DNA of 64,000 bases, from positions 310,001-374,000 of the forward strand of contig RAZH01000002.1 in NCBI GenBank assembly GCA_003612585.1, in the 5' to 3' direction. The notes below the pieces were generated by a model. The model ran no database searches. It saw nothing but the letters and a program-made list of their open reading frames with translations, and had not been told where the DNA came from. The DNA comes from a bacterium 1XD42-54. Lineage in GTDB: Bacteria > Bacillota > Clostridia > Lachnospirales > Lachnospiraceae. This document shows, one piece after another, positions 9,615 through 17,982 of this stretch (positions are counted from its first letter, which is position 1; each line of letters starts with the position of its first letter). The position numbers and the translations under genes are program-made.

Positions 9615-10559
9615 ATGGATAAGTGCGCGGTTCTGATTCCATGCTATAATGAGGAAAAAACGATAGAAAAGGTAATACACGACTGGAAGCGTGAGTTGCC
9701 TGAGGCAGTAATTTATGTTTACAATAACAATTCCAAGGATCGGACAGAGGAGATTGCACGCAGAGCCGGAGCCGTGGTGCGGCGGGAGTATGCGCAGGGG
9801 AAGGGAAATGTGATCCGCAGAATGTTTCGGGAAATTGATGCCCAGTGTTATATTATGGTGGATGGTGATGATACATATCCTGCAGAATACGGGCGACAAA
9901 TGGTAAATGAGGTGTTGGAGCATCAGGTGGATATGGTGGTGGGGGACAGGCTGTCTTCCACCTATTTTATGGAAAATAAACGGCTGTTTCACAATTTCGG
10001 CAATACGATGGTGCGCAGTACGATCAACAGGCTGTTTAAAAGCGACATACGTGATATTATGACAGGGTATCGCGCGTTTAGTTATCCGTTTGTCAAAACG
10101 TTTCCCGTGCTTTCGAAAGGGTTTGAGATTGAAACAGAAATGACGCTTCATGCGGTTGATAAAAATATGCATGTATCTAATGTGGTGATCGAGTACAGAG
10201 ATCGACCGGAGGGCAGTGAGTCCAAACTGAACACATATTCAGACGGGCTTAAGGTGCTGGCGACTATAGGAAGATTGTTTCGAAATTATAAGCCGATGAA
10301 CTTTTTTGGCTTGTTGTCAGCGATACTTGTTCTGATTGCCGCGGCGCTGTTTATCCCTGTATTCTGGACATTTTTACAGACCGGGAAGGTGCCGAATTTT
10401 CCGACATTGATTGTGAGTGGATTTGTGGCAATGGCGGCTTTGCAGTCGTTGTTTTCGGGATTGATTCTATCAACAATGGCAGAAAAAAACAGGCAGGAGT
10501 TTGAGTTGTGGCTACAGTTGGTGAACAGCCAGTATCAGGCAAAGATTAATCTAAAATAA
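9615..10559 (+). CDS. Polyprenyl-phosphate glycosyltransferase with two C-terminal helices (GtrB-like)
   Basis: Second GtrB/DPM1-type enzyme in the cluster, 314 aa. It starts with LIPCYNEEKTIEKV, has NNNSKDRT at 37-44 and DGDDTYP at 83-89 as nucleotide and metal motifs, a DIMTGYRAFS segment near 145, and two hydrophobic stretches near 235-295 that should anchor it in the membrane. The likely reaction is transfer of a hexose from a nucleotide sugar to undecaprenyl phosphate. The ATG follows GGGGAGA. It sits 26 bases after rfbD and is followed by a promoter for the next gene. Confidence 0.85.
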   Translation: MDKCAVLIPCYNEEKTIEKVIHDWKRELPEAVIYVYNNNSKDRTEEIARRAGAVVRREYAQGKGNVIRRMFREIDAQCYIMVDGDDTYPAEYGRQMVNEVLEHQVDMVVGDRLSSTYFMENKRLFHNFGNTMVRSTINRLFKSDIRDIMTGYRAFSYPFVKTFPVLSKGFEIETEMTLHAVDKNMHVSNVVIEYRDRPEGSESKLNTYSDGLKVLATIGRLFRNYKPMNFFGLLSAILVLIAAALFIPVFWTFLQTGKVPNFPTLIVSGFVAMAALQSLFSGLILSTMAEKNRQEFELWLQLVNSQYQAKINLK

Positions 10560-10602
10560 GTATAAATTTGTCTTAAGAAAAAGTGAAATCTGTACTGCTT
10601 TG

Positions 10603-10631
10603 TTGAAAAATACTATATTGTGTGATAGAAT
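10603..10631 (+). promoter_or_regulatory. Sigma-A-type promoter before the CBS-pair gene
   Basis: TTGAAA (10603-10608) and TAGAAT (10626-10631) are separated by 17 bases, about 90 bases upstream of the CBS gene. This suggests that gene can be transcribed separately from the polysaccharide operon. Confidence 0.5.
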
Positions 10632-10721
10632 GTCGACGGATTATGTGCAAATGTATGTACCTTTTCAGGGAATGACAGGAAAATAACCAATATAAAAAAG
10701 ACAACAACGGGAGATGTGTGG

Positions 10722-11144
10722 ATGAATATTTTATTTTATCTTTTACCAAAGAGCGAAGTGATGTATTTATATGATGATTACTCTTTGCGTCAGGCGCTTG
10801 AGAAAATGGAGTATCATAAATACAGTGCGGTTCCTATAATTAACAGAGCGGGAAACTATATGGGGACATTGACTGAAGGCGATATTTTGTGGGAACTTCG
10901 GCGCAGGGGGTCTCTGGATCTTCACAGCGCGCAGGATATTCCAATTCGGCAGCTTGGTCGGAAGCGTGATAACCAGCCTGTGAATGTCAACTGTAATATT
11001 GAAGATCTTGTGATGACTTCGATGAATCAGAATTTTGTTCCGGTTATAGATGATAATGGCATTTTTATTGGGATTGTGACCAGGAAAAGTATTATCGAGT
11101 ATTGTTACAGACAGTACAAGCAGGAGTCGGAGAAAAATCATTAA
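10722..11144 (+). CDS. CBS-domain pair protein
   Basis: A small soluble protein of about 140 aa made of two CBS motifs (roughly residues 12-60 and 80-132) forming one Bateman module. Visible hallmarks are SAVPIINRAGNYMGTLTEGDIL in the first repeat and FVPVIDDNGIFIGIVTRKSII in the second. Such stand-alone modules usually bind adenine nucleotides or S-adenosylmethionine and act as sensors; the partner is unknown here. The ATG at 10722 has GGGAGA upstream; an in-frame GTG at 10716 is an alternative. It lies between a glycosyltransferase and a wall amidase. Confidence 0.8.
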   Translation: MNILFYLLPKSEVMYLYDDYSLRQALEKMEYHKYSAVPIINRAGNYMGTLTEGDILWELRRRGSLDLHSAQDIPIRQLGRKRDNQPVNVNCNIEDLVMTSMNQNFVPVIDDNGIFIGIVTRKSIIEYCYRQYKQESEKNH

Positions 11145-11197
11145 GGATTTTTTGCGATTCTATTTCCTCTGATTTTGAAATGTATGCGAAAAAAGTC

Positions 11198-11226
11198 TTG
11201 CTCTATTTACAAAAAAGTGATAGTAT
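11198..11226 (+). promoter_or_regulatory. Sigma-A-type promoter before the wall amidase
   Basis: TTGCTC (11198-11203), a 17-base spacer and TAGTAT (11221-11226) lie 42 bases before the chosen amidase start. Confidence 0.45.
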
Positions 11227-11267
11227 GTAACATAAATGTAATATATTATCGAGGTGAGATGATTGAA

Positions 11268-12905
11268 ATGAAGGGGAAAATGAAAATATGGTTGTTCTGG
11301 ATGTTGCTTGTCCTTGGGGTGACAGGCAGTGTGGTTGGTGCATCTGCTGCTGAGACGGAACCAGTTCAGGAAGATACGGTTGTAAAGGGAAGCGCTGGTG
11401 CAGCGCGCAGTTCGTCGAAGCGCGGCTGGGTCAAAGAAGGGAAATATCGTTTTTACTATTCCTCCACAGGGAAGATGGCAGTTGGCTGGCGGAAAATAGG
11501 AAGGAATGCTTACTATTTCAGAGAGCAGGCGGAGGGGAAAGCTCCGGTAGGGAGTCGTGTAACCGGTTTTCAGAAAATAGGGAAATATACTTATTATTTT
11601 AATAAAAATGGCGTTTTGCTGACCGGATGGCAGAAGATTAATGGCCAGGCTTATTATTTTAAAAAAAATGGAAGTTTTGGCACAATGGGCTGCATGCATG
11701 TAGGCTTTAATAAGATCGGCGGAAAATGGTATTATTTCAAACCGGAAGGAGCTGCTGCAACGGGATGGACCAAAATTAAAAAGAAGCTTTATTATTTCAG
11801 CAAAAGCTCCAAGCTGGTGACAAGAGGCAGTGCGTATACGGGCTGGAAAAAAATCGGTAAATACAGGTATTATTTCAGCTCTAAGGGGCTTCGTTATACA
11901 AGCCGCTGGATTGATAAGAAATATTATGTGGATAAAAATGGCCGTATGCTCGTGAGCTGTATCACGCCGGATGGATATATTGTTAATGCTTCCGGGGTAC
12001 GCGGCAAACTGGCAAATGGCTGGGTGAAAAGCGACGGACATTATTATTATTACAAGTCGGGTAAAAAGTCTACAGGCTGGACCCTAGTAAAGGGGAAGTA
12101 TTATTATCTGGATGCAGATGGCGTGCGTCAAGTGGGCTGGCAGACGATAAACGGAGCTACATATTATCTGAAAAAGTACCGTATGACCGGATGGAAAACA
12201 ATTAGTGGTAAACTTTATTATTTTGACAGCGACGGTAAAATGGCAGTGAATACTGTGCTGGATGGTTATACGATCGGACCGGATGGAGTTGCGGTGAAAA
12301 CACCCAGAGAAGGGATTTCTGTGTTGCTTATTGCCGGACATGGCCAGGGAGACGTTGGGGCTTTTGGAGTATATGGGAAAACAACGCTTTATGAATATCT
12401 TTATACGAGAGAGTTTGCAACGCTGATTTATAATGCGTTAAATGCAGTCGGCGGAAACTTAAAGGTTACAATGTACGATCAGAATTATGACTGCTATCAG
12501 GTGCTTTCCGGTAAAAAGGTTGGGCCGGTACCGGTTCTGACTGATTATGATTATGTTCTGGAAGTACATTTTAATGCGACGGTTGAAGCAAGTAAGGATC
12601 CGAAAGGTGATGGCAATCCCAAAGGTGTCAGTATGTATATAAATTCTGAGAAGAAAGACGATACAATTGATCGGAATATTTTGGCGGCAATTGCAAATCA
12701 AACAGGTTTTAAAATTTTTAGCAAAGGTATTGAGAGAACTTCAGGGCTTTTCAATGCGAAGACATGCCAGCAAAAAGGTGTATCGTACGGACTTCTTGAG
12801 ACTGCATTTATTGACGACAGAGACGATATGGAGTTTTATAACAATCATAAAAATGCGATGGCACAGGCAGTGGCCGGGGCGATTCGAGACTATTTTGCAT
12901 CCTAA
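11268..12905 (+). CDS. Secreted N-acetylmuramoyl-L-alanine amidase with cell-wall-binding repeats
   Basis: Predicted exported peptidoglycan amidase of 545 aa. A signal peptide (basic start, long hydrophobic core, ending near ASAAET) is followed by about a dozen 20-residue repeats of the pattern G-W-x-K-I-x-G-K-x-Y-Y-F, the choline/glucan-binding type. The C-terminal 190 residues form an Amidase_3-like zinc domain: AGHGQGD (His), LYEYLYTREF (Glu), LEVHFNA (His) and LLETAFIDD (catalytic Glu). The ATG at 11268 is chosen because GAGGTGA lies 11 bases upstream; a longer upstream frame from 11175 lacks a ribosome site and would bury the signal peptide. The repeats may bind the polymer made by the cluster before it (inference). 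Confidence 0.87.
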   Translation: MKGKMKIWLFWMLLVLGVTGSVVGASAAETEPVQEDTVVKGSAGAARSSSKRGWVKEGKYRFYYSSTGKMAVGWRKIGRNAYYFREQAEGKAPVGSRVTGFQKIGKYTYYFNKNGVLLTGWQKINGQAYYFKKNGSFGTMGCMHVGFNKIGGKWYYFKPEGAAATGWTKIKKKLYYFSKSSKLVTRGSAYTGWKKIGKYRYYFSSKGLRYTSRWIDKKYYVDKNGRMLVSCITPDGYIVNASGVRGKLANGWVKSDGHYYYYKSGKKSTGWTLVKGKYYYLDADGVRQVGWQTINGATYYLKKYRMTGWKTISGKLYYFDSDGKMAVNTVLDGYTIGPDGVAVKTPREGISVLLIAGHGQGDVGAFGVYGKTTLYEYLYTREFATLIYNALNAVGGNLKVTMYDQNYDCYQVLSGKKVGPVPVLTDYDYVLEVHFNATVEASKDPKGDGNPKGVSMYINSEKKDDTIDRNILAAIANQTGFKIFSKGIERTSGLFNAKTCQQKGVSYGLLETAFIDDRDDMEFYNNHKNAMAQAVAGAIRDYFAS

Positions 12906-12968
12906 ATGTTTGAATATGAGCATTTTCAAGTTATAGAAGAAAATGTCTCTGATACCAGGTGAAAATGT

Positions 12969-13014
12969 AAAAGGGGCAGCGGGCATTTGAAATGTCTGTG
13001 AGCCTCTTTTTTCT
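12969..13014 (+). terminator. Rho-independent terminator after the amidase
   Basis: AAAGGGGC (12970-12977) pairs with GCCTCTTT (13002-13009), with an inner GGGCATT/AATGTCT stem using G-U pairs, and ends in a T run. Confidence 0.65.
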
Positions 13015-13073
13015 CAATAAATATGACATCAAAAAATGGATGTGAATATAATGTGGCGCTGTGATTTTGCGCA

Positions 13074-13102
13074 TTGACAAAGAAAAGAATAGTTGGTAGA
13101 AT
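13074..13102 (+). promoter_or_regulatory. Sigma-A promoter of ilvN
   Basis: TTGACA (13074-13079), exactly 17 bases, then TAGAAT (13097-13102), 34 bases before the ilvN start. This is close to consensus. The short leader leaves no room for a T-box or peptide attenuator. Confidence 0.7.
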
Positions 13103-13135
13103 GATTAGAAAGTTTTTAGGCAGGAGCAGATGCGT

Positions 13136-13633
13136 ATGAAAAAGAGAGTTTTATCATTGTTAGTGGATAATACCTCCGGTGTACTGAGCCGTGTGGCAGG
13201 GCTTTTTAGCCGCCGTGGTTACAACATCGACAGCCTTACGGTTGGTGAGACCGCAGATCCGCGCTATTCGCGTATGACCGTTGTTGTGTCCGGAGATGAG
13301 CAGATACTGGATCAGATTACAAAGCAGCTTGCAAAGTTGATTGATGTTGTGGATATCAAGATTCTTGAGGCAGATACCAGTGTCAGCAGAGAGCTTGTAC
13401 TTGTGAAGGTGCGTGTGGATGCAAAAGATCGTCAGGAAGTGATTGCGATTGCAAATGTATTCCGTGGGAATATCATTGATGTCGGAACGGATTCCCTGAT
13501 TGTGGAGCTTACGGGACAGCAGTCGAAGTTGGATGCATTTTTGCAGCTTCTGGCAGGACATGAAATTCTGGAACTGGCACGGACTGGTATTACAGGACTT
13601 TCAAGAGGCTCTGATGATGTGCGCTACTTATAG
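13136..13633 (+). CDS. ilvN: Acetolactate synthase regulatory (small) subunit
   Basis: Regulatory subunit of acetohydroxyacid synthase, first committed enzyme of valine, leucine and isoleucine synthesis; it activates the catalytic subunit and confers valine feedback inhibition. The N-terminal ACT domain shows LVDNTSGVLSRVAGLFSRRG then YNIDSLTVG (residues about 8-37), the classical valine-binding region. A C-terminal ALS-ss domain ends with ELARTGITGLSRG. Length of 165 aa matches the long bacterial IlvH/IlvN type. The ATG at 13136 has AGGAG nine bases upstream; ATG 13130 is the alternative. ilvB is not adjacent, which is unusual; ilvC follows after 107 bases. Confidence 0.93.
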   Translation: MKKRVLSLLVDNTSGVLSRVAGLFSRRGYNIDSLTVGETADPRYSRMTVVVSGDEQILDQITKQLAKLIDVVDIKILEADTSVSRELVLVKVRVDAKDRQEVIAIANVFRGNIIDVGTDSLIVELTGQQSKLDAFLQLLAGHEILELARTGITGLSRGSDDVRYL

Positions 13634-13680
13634 TTCATCAATTTCATTTACTGTAAGACAATTGATTTGGATTTTGATAG

Positions 13681-14760
<1,080 letters not shown>

Positions 14761-14788
14761 ATTTGAAATAGTTTTAAATGAAGAGAAT

Positions 14789-14866
14789 GGGCTGCGGCAC
14801 AGAAGAGTTTCATACGGGTGGATTTCAGAACGATTTTTATTCGTATGCAAAACTGTGCCGTAGCCC
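14789..14866. terminator. Long bidirectional hairpin between ilvC and the lysR gene
   Basis: GGGCTGCGGCACAG (14789-14802) pairs with CTGTGCCGTAGCCC (14853-14866) with one G-U pair, and CATACG (14811-14816) pairs with CGTATG (14842-14847) inside. The two genes converge here, so it can terminate both directions, although the T run is weak on the plus side. Confidence 0.65.
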
Positions 14867-14874
14867 TGGTTTGT

Positions 14875-15753
14875 TTAGTTATCAGAAAAAAAGTATTTTA
14901 GTAGCGGTCGATTTTCGTCGTCTTTTCGACAGACAAATCCTACTTCGCGTTTTGGGAAAACGAATCCGATCGGCACTTCAGTGAGCGTTTTTTCGTATAG
15001 TTCCTGTTGAACAAATTCACGAATGACACAAGCAATACCGAGACTGATTTTGGCAAATTGGATAAGCAAATCCATAGAAGTTACCTCGAGGATGTGGCTT
15101 AATTCTGTTTGATGTTCTTTGAGCGTAGTATCTACAAGCTGACGCGTGATGTTTTCTTCATCAAGCATCATAAAAGTGGCTGTATGAAACAGTGGATCTT
15201 CCGGGTATAGTTTTTGCTGATTGTTCAGATATTGTTGTGTGGCGACGAAAGTATCCTGGATGGATAAAAGTGGCCGGAAGTAATAGCCATGCAATTTCTT
15301 TGGGCGTCCGATCAGCCCAAGGTCTATTTTTTCTTCATCCAAAAGGCGCAAAGTCTGGTAGGTAGATTGGCAGGAGATCGTAATTCTTGTCTGTGGAAAA
15401 TGGGTAATATAGGATTTAAGGCGGGAGAGCAGTACATATTTGCTGAGCGTTGAACTGGCTCCGAGACGAAGGCGCGGAATGTCACGGGCACGATTATGGA
15501 GAATGGCAGTCTCCCCTTCCTGGAGCAAGGAGAAGGCTTCTTTTGTTTTGGCATAGAGAAGTTCTCCGTCCGGTGTCAGAATCACGCCGCGAGAGCTGCG
15601 TTTAAACAGTGTTGTGTCGAGATTTTCTTCTAGTTTTTGAAGTGATTTGCTGACTGCGGGCTGGCTGATGAAAAGTTCTTTTGCTGCCTTGGAGATATTG
15701 CCGGTACGGGCAACTGTCGAGAAAATGTGATAAAGGGACAGGTTTTGTTGCAT
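14875..15753 (-). CDS. LysR-family transcriptional regulator, divergent from leuCD
   Basis: DNA-binding regulator of 292 aa. The N-terminal winged helix-turn-helix is clear (FSTVARTGNISKAAKELFIS, then QPAVSKSLQKLEENL, residues about 9-43), followed by the linker helix and a two-lobe effector-binding domain. The start at 15753 is set by GGAGGTCCC just upstream; an in-frame ATG at 15792 would add 13 residues without a ribosome site. It is divergent from leuC with a 231-base gap full of A+T-rich inverted repeats. By the usual LysR arrangement it probably controls leuCD and itself, perhaps sensing a leucine pathway intermediate (inference). Confidence 0.88.
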   Translation of the reverse strand: MQQNLSLYHIFSTVARTGNISKAAKELFISQPAVSKSLQKLEENLDTTLFKRSSRGVILTPDGELLYAKTKEAFSLLQEGETAILHNRARDIPRLRLGASSTLSKYVLLSRLKSYITHFPQTRITISCQSTYQTLRLLDEEKIDLGLIGRPKKLHGYYFRPLLSIQDTFVATQQYLNNQQKLYPEDPLFHTATFMMLDEENITRQLVDTTLKEHQTELSHILEVTSMDLLIQFAKISLGIACVIREFVQQELYEKTLTEVPIGFVFPKREVGFVCRKDDENRPLLKYFFSDN

Positions 15754-15838
15754 GGGACCTCCTTTTATAATTTGCGTTAACTGAAACAGCAATTTCGTTA
15801 TTGTTGGCAGTATTATAATTAATAGTTATGATAAATAT

Positions 15839-15880
15839 TAATAATATGTATTAGTATTATAACAAATGGAGTGTTATAAT
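15839..15880 (+). promoter_or_regulatory. Candidate LysR operator and leuCD promoter
   Basis: TAATAATA (15839-15846) and TATTAGTA (15849-15856) form an inverted repeat with seven of eight positions matching around a TG centre, fitting the T-N11-A style of LysR sites. A perfect TATAAT lies at 15875-15880, but the -35 position 17 bases before it (15852-15857, TAGTAT) is poor, as expected for an activator-dependent promoter. A TATAAT on the minus strand (15812-15817) could serve lysR. Confidence 0.5.
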
Positions 15881-15984
15881 GGCAATATAGAATTGACAAC
15901 GCAGTGGTTGGAGCATTGGGAATCGATAAAATTTGCTGCTTGAACGGGCGTTTGTTTTTGAGAGAAAAGCAGGAGGATTAGAAT

Positions 15985-17253
15985 ATGGGAATGACGATGA
16001 CACAGAAGATCTTGGCGGCAGCAGCCGGACTTGAGAAGGTGGAGGCGGGACAGCTCATTGAAGCGCAGCTTGATCTTGTACTTGGAAATGATATTACTTC
16101 TCCGGTAGCCATTCATGAGATGGATAAGTTCCGTGAGGATAAGGTTTTTGATAAAGAGAAAATTGCACTTGTCATGGATCATTTTATTCCGAACAAGGAT
16201 ATCAAATCAGCAGAGCACTGCAAATGCGTCCGTGAATTTGCATGCAAGCATGACATTACCAACTATTTTGACGTGGGCCAGATGGGTATTGAGCATGCAC
16301 TGCTTCCGGAACAGGGATTAACGGTGGCAGGTGATGTGATTATTGGAGCAGACTCACATACTTGTACGTACGGTGCGCTTGGCGCCTTTTCTACCGGCGT
16401 TGGAAGTACTGATATGGCGGCTGGCATGGTGACCGGAAAAGCGTGGTTTAAGGTGCCGTCCGCAATCAAATTTAATCTGATTGGAAAGCCATCAAAATGG
16501 GTGAGCGGAAAAGATGTGATTCTTCATATCATTGGAATGATCGGTGTGGACGGTGCACTGTACAAGTCAATGGAGTTTGTAGGTGATGGAATTGCAAACC
16601 TCAGTATGGATGATCGTTTTACCATTGCAAATATGGCGATTGAGGCTGGCGGAAAGAATGGAATTTTCCCCGTGGACGACCGGGCGATTGCTTATATGAA
16701 AGAGCATTCTAAGCGGGAATACCGTATCTATGAAGCAGATGAGGATGCCGTGTATGATGAGGAATATACGATTGATCTAAGTACATTGAAGCCGACAGTG
16801 GCTTTTCCGCATCTGCCTGAGAATACTAAGACAGTGGATGAGATTGAAGAGCCGGTGACCATTGATCAGGCAGTGATTGGTTCCTGTACAAACGGACGTA
16901 TGGACGATCTTCGAACGGCTGCTGCGATATTGAAAGGACGTAAAGTGAAAAAAGGTGTTCGCTGTATTATTATTCCGGCAACACAGTCAATCTATTTACA
17001 GGCTATGGAGGAAGGGTTACTGAAGATTTTCATTGAAGCAGGGGCGGTGGTGAGTACTCCAACCTGTGGGCCGTGCCTTGGAGGATATATGGGGATTTTG
17101 GCGGCAGGTGAGCGTTGTATTTCCACGACGAACCGCAATTTCGTAGGACGTATGGGGCATGTGGATTCTGAAGTGTATCTGGCAAGTCCGGCAGTGGCAG
17201 CCGCCAGTGCAGTGACTGGGAAAATTTCAGTACCGGAAGAATTAAGTGAATGA
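15985..17253 (+). CDS. leuC: 3-isopropylmalate dehydratase large subunit
   Basis: Catalytic subunit of isopropylmalate isomerase in leucine synthesis; a [4Fe-4S] aconitase-family enzyme that interconverts 2- and 3-isopropylmalate. Visible cluster ligands are a Cys in GSCTNGR (near residue 301) and a CGPCLGG motif with two Cys (near 361-364), plus the early [14 protein letters not shown] substrate segment. Length of 422 aa is typical of the short HacA/LeuC type in Clostridia and archaea. AGGAGG lies eight bases before the ATG. leuD follows after 25 bases. Confidence 0.96.
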   Translation: MGMTMTQKILAAAAGLEKVEAGQLIEAQLDLVLGNDITSPVAIHEMDKFREDKVFDKEKIALVMDHFIPNKDIKSAEHCKCVREFACKHDITNYFDVGQMGIEHALLPEQGLTVAGDVIIGADSHTCTYGALGAFSTGVGSTDMAAGMVTGKAWFKVPSAIKFNLIGKPSKWVSGKDVILHIIGMIGVDGALYKSMEFVGDGIANLSMDDRFTIANMAIEAGGKNGIFPVDDRAIAYMKEHSKREYRIYEADEDAVYDEEYTIDLSTLKPTVAFPHLPENTKTVDEIEEPVTIDQAVIGSCTNGRMDDLRTAAAILKGRKVKKGVRCIIIPATQSIYLQAMEEGLLKIFIEAGAVVSTPTCGPCLGGYMGILAAGERCISTTNRNFVGRMGHVDSEVYLASPAVAAASAVTGKISVPEELSE

Positions 17254-17278
17254 AAAAAGAGCAGGAGGACAGGTTTTT

Positions 17279-17764
17279 ATGAAAGCATCGGGAACTGTTT
17301 TTAAATATGGCGATAATGTGGATACGGATGTTATTATTCCGGCAAGATATCTGAATTCTTCAGATCCGGCGGAACTGGCGACGCATTGTATGGAAGACAT
17401 TGACAAAGAGTTTGTGAAACGTGTTTCAAAAGGCGATATTATTGTAGCTGAGAAAAATTTTGGTTGTGGCTCTTCGAGAGAGCATGCACCCATTGCAATT
17501 AAGGCAGCAGGAGTGAGCTGTGTGATTGCAGAGACGTTTGCTCGGATTTTTTATCGCAATGCAATTAACATAGGACTTCCGATTATTGAGTGTCCGGAGG
17601 CTTCCAGGGGAATTGAAGCAGGCGATCAGGTGGAAGTGGATTTTGACAGTGGTATGATTTATAATCGCACGAAAGGCACAGAATTTAAAGGGCAGGCATT
17701 CCCTGAATTTATGCAGAAAATCATTCAGGCTGAGGGGCTGATAAATTACATTAACCGGATATAA
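17279..17764 (+). CDS. leuD: 3-isopropylmalate dehydratase small subunit
   Basis: Swivelling-domain partner of LeuC, 161 aa, the short archaeal/clostridial type. It shows [16 protein letters not shown] near the start, the [12 protein letters not shown] substrate-binding loop (near residue 60) and [15 protein letters not shown]. The ATG at 17279 has AGGAGG ten bases upstream; the frame is open further 5' but without a ribosome site. leuB is not found next to leuCD, so isopropylmalate dehydrogenase must be encoded elsewhere. Confidence 0.96.
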   Translation: MKASGTVFKYGDNVDTDVIIPARYLNSSDPAELATHCMEDIDKEFVKRVSKGDIIVAEKNFGCGSSREHAPIAIKAAGVSCVIAETFARIFYRNAINIGLPIIECPEASRGIEAGDQVEVDFDSGMIYNRTKGTEFKGQAFPEFMQKIIQAEGLINYINRI

Positions 17765-17776
17765 GTTCTAAGGTGG

Positions 17777-17811
17777 TTGCCGCGTGGCTGTAAGCTGCGC
17801 GGCAATTTCTT
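17777..17811 (+). terminator. Terminator after leuCD
   Basis: TTGCCGCG (17777-17784) and CGCGGCAA (17798-17805) form a perfect eight-pair stem followed by TTTCTT. Confidence 0.65.
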
Positions 17812-17862
17812 AAAAAAGCCTGAAATAGGCCGAAATTCTTATGTTTTCAGGTGGGTGTGTTC

Positions 17863-17891
17863 TTGTCAACGGGTGGTAAATGTGCTATATT
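17863..17891 (+). promoter_or_regulatory. Sigma-A promoter of the Glu/Thr-repeat lipoprotein gene
   Basis: TTGTCA (17863-17868), 17 bases, TATATT (17886-17891), about 90 bases before the start codon. Confidence 0.55.
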
Positions 17892-17982
17892 TAACTTTAG
17901 CTGATAAAAGTTCCCGAAAGGACGCTTTGTTTGATGTTTAGCGGGACGTGGCGAGACAAGATTTTGGAGGAGGAAGCACACA

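Noticed and set aside
11160-12041. Minus-strand frame of 293 codons opposite the amidase repeats
   Set aside because: It is generated by the repeated coding units on the other strand and has no start signal.
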